From positions 1 through 64,000 of the forward strand of contig NZ_JAPQNT010000008.1 of NCBI RefSeq assembly GCF_028867965.1: a DNA stretch of 64,000 nt, written 5' to 3'. Origin of the DNA: Flavobacterium sp. SUN046 (lineage in GTDB: Bacteria; Bacteroidota; Bacteroidia; Flavobacteriales; Flavobacteriaceae). The translations under genes were made by a program, and so were the position numbers. The notes beneath the pieces were generated by a model. The model was not told the DNA's origin, made no database searches, and saw only the letters and a program-made list of their open reading frames with translations. Shown here in pieces: positions 63,301-64,000 of the stretch; within the stretch, counting starts at the first letter, position 1; each line of letters begins with the position of its first letter.

Positions 63301-63568
63301 GCTTAATGAATCCTATAAAATTAAATATTAAAGTAGCATCATTTGGCGCCGTAATTTGATAATTACCATTGTTATCTGTTAAAACTCCAATTTTAGTGTT
63401 TTTAATTGTAACACTTGCTCCAGGAAGTGAAATGCCTTTCAAGTCGGTTACAGTTCCAGAAACTTTAGTTTGGGCATTTAATAATGAAAATGCACTAAAA
63501 AGAAAAAATAAAGCAATTTTGTTTTTACTTTTTGCACATCGAGTGAAATAAAAAAGCAAGTCCCTCAT
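60398..63568 (-). CDS. SusC/RagA-family TonB-dependent outer-membrane transporter
   Basis: The 1,056-residue transporter has a signal peptide ending at LLNAQ. A carboxypeptidase-D regulatory-like domain follows (~35-110, SGTVTDLKGISLPGASV), then the TonB box region NEVVVIGYGTQKK, a plug domain (LAGVSVTNGNGQPGAAASVR, seen as KLAGVSVTNGNG; ASATAIYGSRGANGVIIITT, seen as AIYGSRGANGVI) and a long beta-barrel ending SLGINVEF with the terminal Phe. It imports oligosaccharides across the outer membrane using energy from TonB, with SusD as lid. It is the first gene of the operon. Confidence 0.96.
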   Translation of the reverse strand: MRDLLFYFTRCAKSKNKIALFFLFSAFSLLNAQTKVSGTVTDLKGISLPGASVTIKNTKIGVLTDNNGNYQITAPNDATLIFNFIGFIKQEVAVNGKSKISIKLQEASESLNEVVVIGYGTQKKNDVNGSVSSIKTKDIQDLKQVSLDQMLQGKLAGVSVTNGNGQPGAAASVRVRGVTSINGTNEPLYIIDGVPISGDATGRATSGRPISGNDFSSSGGSGNSAASPLSLINPNDILSIDVLKDASATAIYGSRGANGVIIITTKSGTKGTGKITYDGYTSVASIYKKLDVLNLREYAIHQNGLAQIFGNTPRAEFAHPELLGNGTNWQNEIYQTSIAKSHQIAFSGAKDGTNYYLSGGFLDQEGNIIGSGYKRYTMRLNLDSKVKDWLKVGTNINTGISNEKITVNQSFTGLISNTLLQAPDLPIRNLDGNYAAPPSGQNVNYFNPVAEALTKKNTLVRKNFLGNVYAEASIIKGLKYRVELSANTEFSENTEFAPSFDRGSQYNLTADLYERRQNWYSTNVKNLLTYDFSIKKHKFTLLAGQEANDSHWEGILAEAHGFKTNDVYALNLSDPLNRFVTSYKGSQSLSSLFGRLIYDFDNKYGLSASIRRDVSSKFDPTTKNQIGYFPAIALSWKLSNESFMEGTKKYVDNIKFRLGYGETGNQQIPNNRYSALLVPQAGSFLVGNSPNPNLTWESLQQTNYGVDFTVLDSRLAVNLDFYDKKSKGFLFQYPLPDYLTGGSSYYGGIDPPYSNLGLVQNKGVDLTLGYNTKNKGNFSWSSSLVISHYKNKLLSIDNGVTLTQEVNTNGYQPVVVTNTIVGEAIGSFWGYKTDGLFNSLAQLSSAPIQFGQTVGTAPGQTYLGDVKYVDVNGDGIVDAKDKTIIGSPHPDFTFGFTNTFKYKNYDLSIFLQGSVGNDVMNLTRRAGTSNSQLYQNQFTEALNYWTPTNTNTDIPRPIGSTSNTNLEISDRYIEDGSYLRLQNLTFGYSLPQSLISKTKINRIKLTATAQNLLTLTKYKGYDPEIGSFNQNVLLSGVDNGRYPSPRTFSLGINVEF

Positions 63569-63663
63569 AATTTTGTTTGTTTGGTTAATTAATAATGATT
63601 TCTAAATAAATAAATAATAAAATTCTGTTTTATGTAATTTTATAGTTCTTTTATTATGAATAA

Positions 63664-63671
63664 CAAATTTA
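63664..63671 (-). promoter_or_regulatory. Possible -7 box for the SusC operon
   Basis: The minus strand reads TAAATTTG about 95 bp before the start codon. A TTTTG is 14 bp upstream, shorter than usual. The remaining gap (63569-63845) is AT-rich and shows no other clear signal. Confidence 0.35.
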
Positions 63672-63845
63672 TGTGAGTTGTTAACCAAAAGTTAATATTA
63701 TTTTATCATTTCATTCTATTATTTCCGCTATCGATTTCGTAACTATTTGTAATTAATTTGACAAAATCATATTATATGTGCGAATTTTATCAATCACATA
63801 TTAATAAGAAACTAATTAAGTTGTAAATTAGATAAGGTTATTGCT

Positions 63846-64000
63846 TTATAAGAACCGTTTCATTCCGTAAAATTCTTCACGATATTGGCTGGGTGTAGTT
63901 TTTTTTATGCTTTTAAAAATTCTATTGAAATTGGCAATGTTGTTAAATCCTGATTTGAAAGCAATTTCAGAAATACTCAAGTCTTTTTCAACCAACCACC
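63846..64000 (-). CDS. AraC-type regulator, C-terminal end (partial)
   Basis: The right edge cuts this gene; the minus strand gives 51 complete C-terminal codons. They read LSISEIAFKSGFNNIANFNR, then IFKSIKKTTPSQYREEFYG and a stop at 63846. This is the second helix-turn-helix of an AraC DNA-binding domain (SEIAFKSGF ... FNRIFKS ... TPSQYR). In polysaccharide loci such domains are found in plain AraC regulators and at the end of hybrid two-component sensors; the visible piece cannot tell which. Its position next to susC suggests control of this locus. Confidence 0.85.
   Translation of the reverse strand, partial: WLVEKDLSISEIAFKSGFNNIANFNRIFKSIKKTTPSQYREEFYGMKRFL

Overview
The window looks like chromosome of a low-GC Flavobacterium-like member of the Bacteroidota. 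The evidence is the AT-rich sequence, promoters of the TTG / TAnnTTTG type, five proteins ending in type IX secretion (T9SS) sorting domains, a SusC/SusD pair, and a dnaA-LMW phosphatase-methyltransferase cluster of flavobacterial type. No tRNA, rRNA, CRISPR array, integrase or transposase gene was seen.

Region 1 (1-22.6 kb) is mostly housekeeping. It starts with the tail of a T9SS protein and a tiny membrane protein. Next come release factor 3 (prfC) and an envelope-folding operon of two parvulin-type isomerases with a MoxR ATPase nearby. Aconitase, two paralogous small secreted proteins, a long-form GAPDH and an HtrA protease follow. The dapF-GNAT-mltG cluster is next, then a RelE/ParE-like toxin-antitoxin pair and two envelope proteins (DUF2279 and a lysozyme-like protein). 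dnaA lies on the minus strand with an LMW tyrosine phosphatase and an RsmI-like methyltransferase.

Region 2 (22.6-34.6 kb) begins with an accessory islet wedged between a thioesterase gene and yigZ, which look like former convergent neighbours. It holds two paralogous predicted seven-bladed-propeller T9SS proteins and an M43-like metalloprotease. Extra copies of the last ~21 codons of yigZ mark its internal and far boundaries. Beyond it lie yigZ, a HAD hydrolase, ribD, a GNAT, prmC, a MacB/FtsX-type permease and a hisS carrying an in-frame insertion of about 90 codons.

Region 3 (34.6-49.7 kb) encodes two giant T9SS surface proteins. One has 1,515 aa with a LamG-like domain. The other has about 3,367 aa: an M14 carboxypeptidase followed by 24 HYR-like repeats and MopE-type repeats. 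Their promoters share one architecture: a TAnnTTTG box preceded, at exactly the same distance, by two ATCGAT-centred dyads 20 bp apart. This is the best candidate for an undescribed regulatory circuit in the window.

Region 4 (49.9-64 kb) is a polysaccharide utilisation locus. On the plus strand are a CE2-like esterase, an overlapping sialate-O-acetylesterase-type esterase, a GH3 glucosidase, a small orphan and an aldo/keto reductase. On the minus strand are SusC, SusD and an IPT/TIG surface glycan-binding lipoprotein, then, behind a terminator, a GH27 alpha-galactosidase. The C-terminus of an AraC-type regulator is cut by the window edge. Together they suggest uptake and deacetylation of an acetylated, galactose-decorated plant polysaccharide; the backbone-cutting enzyme is not in view.
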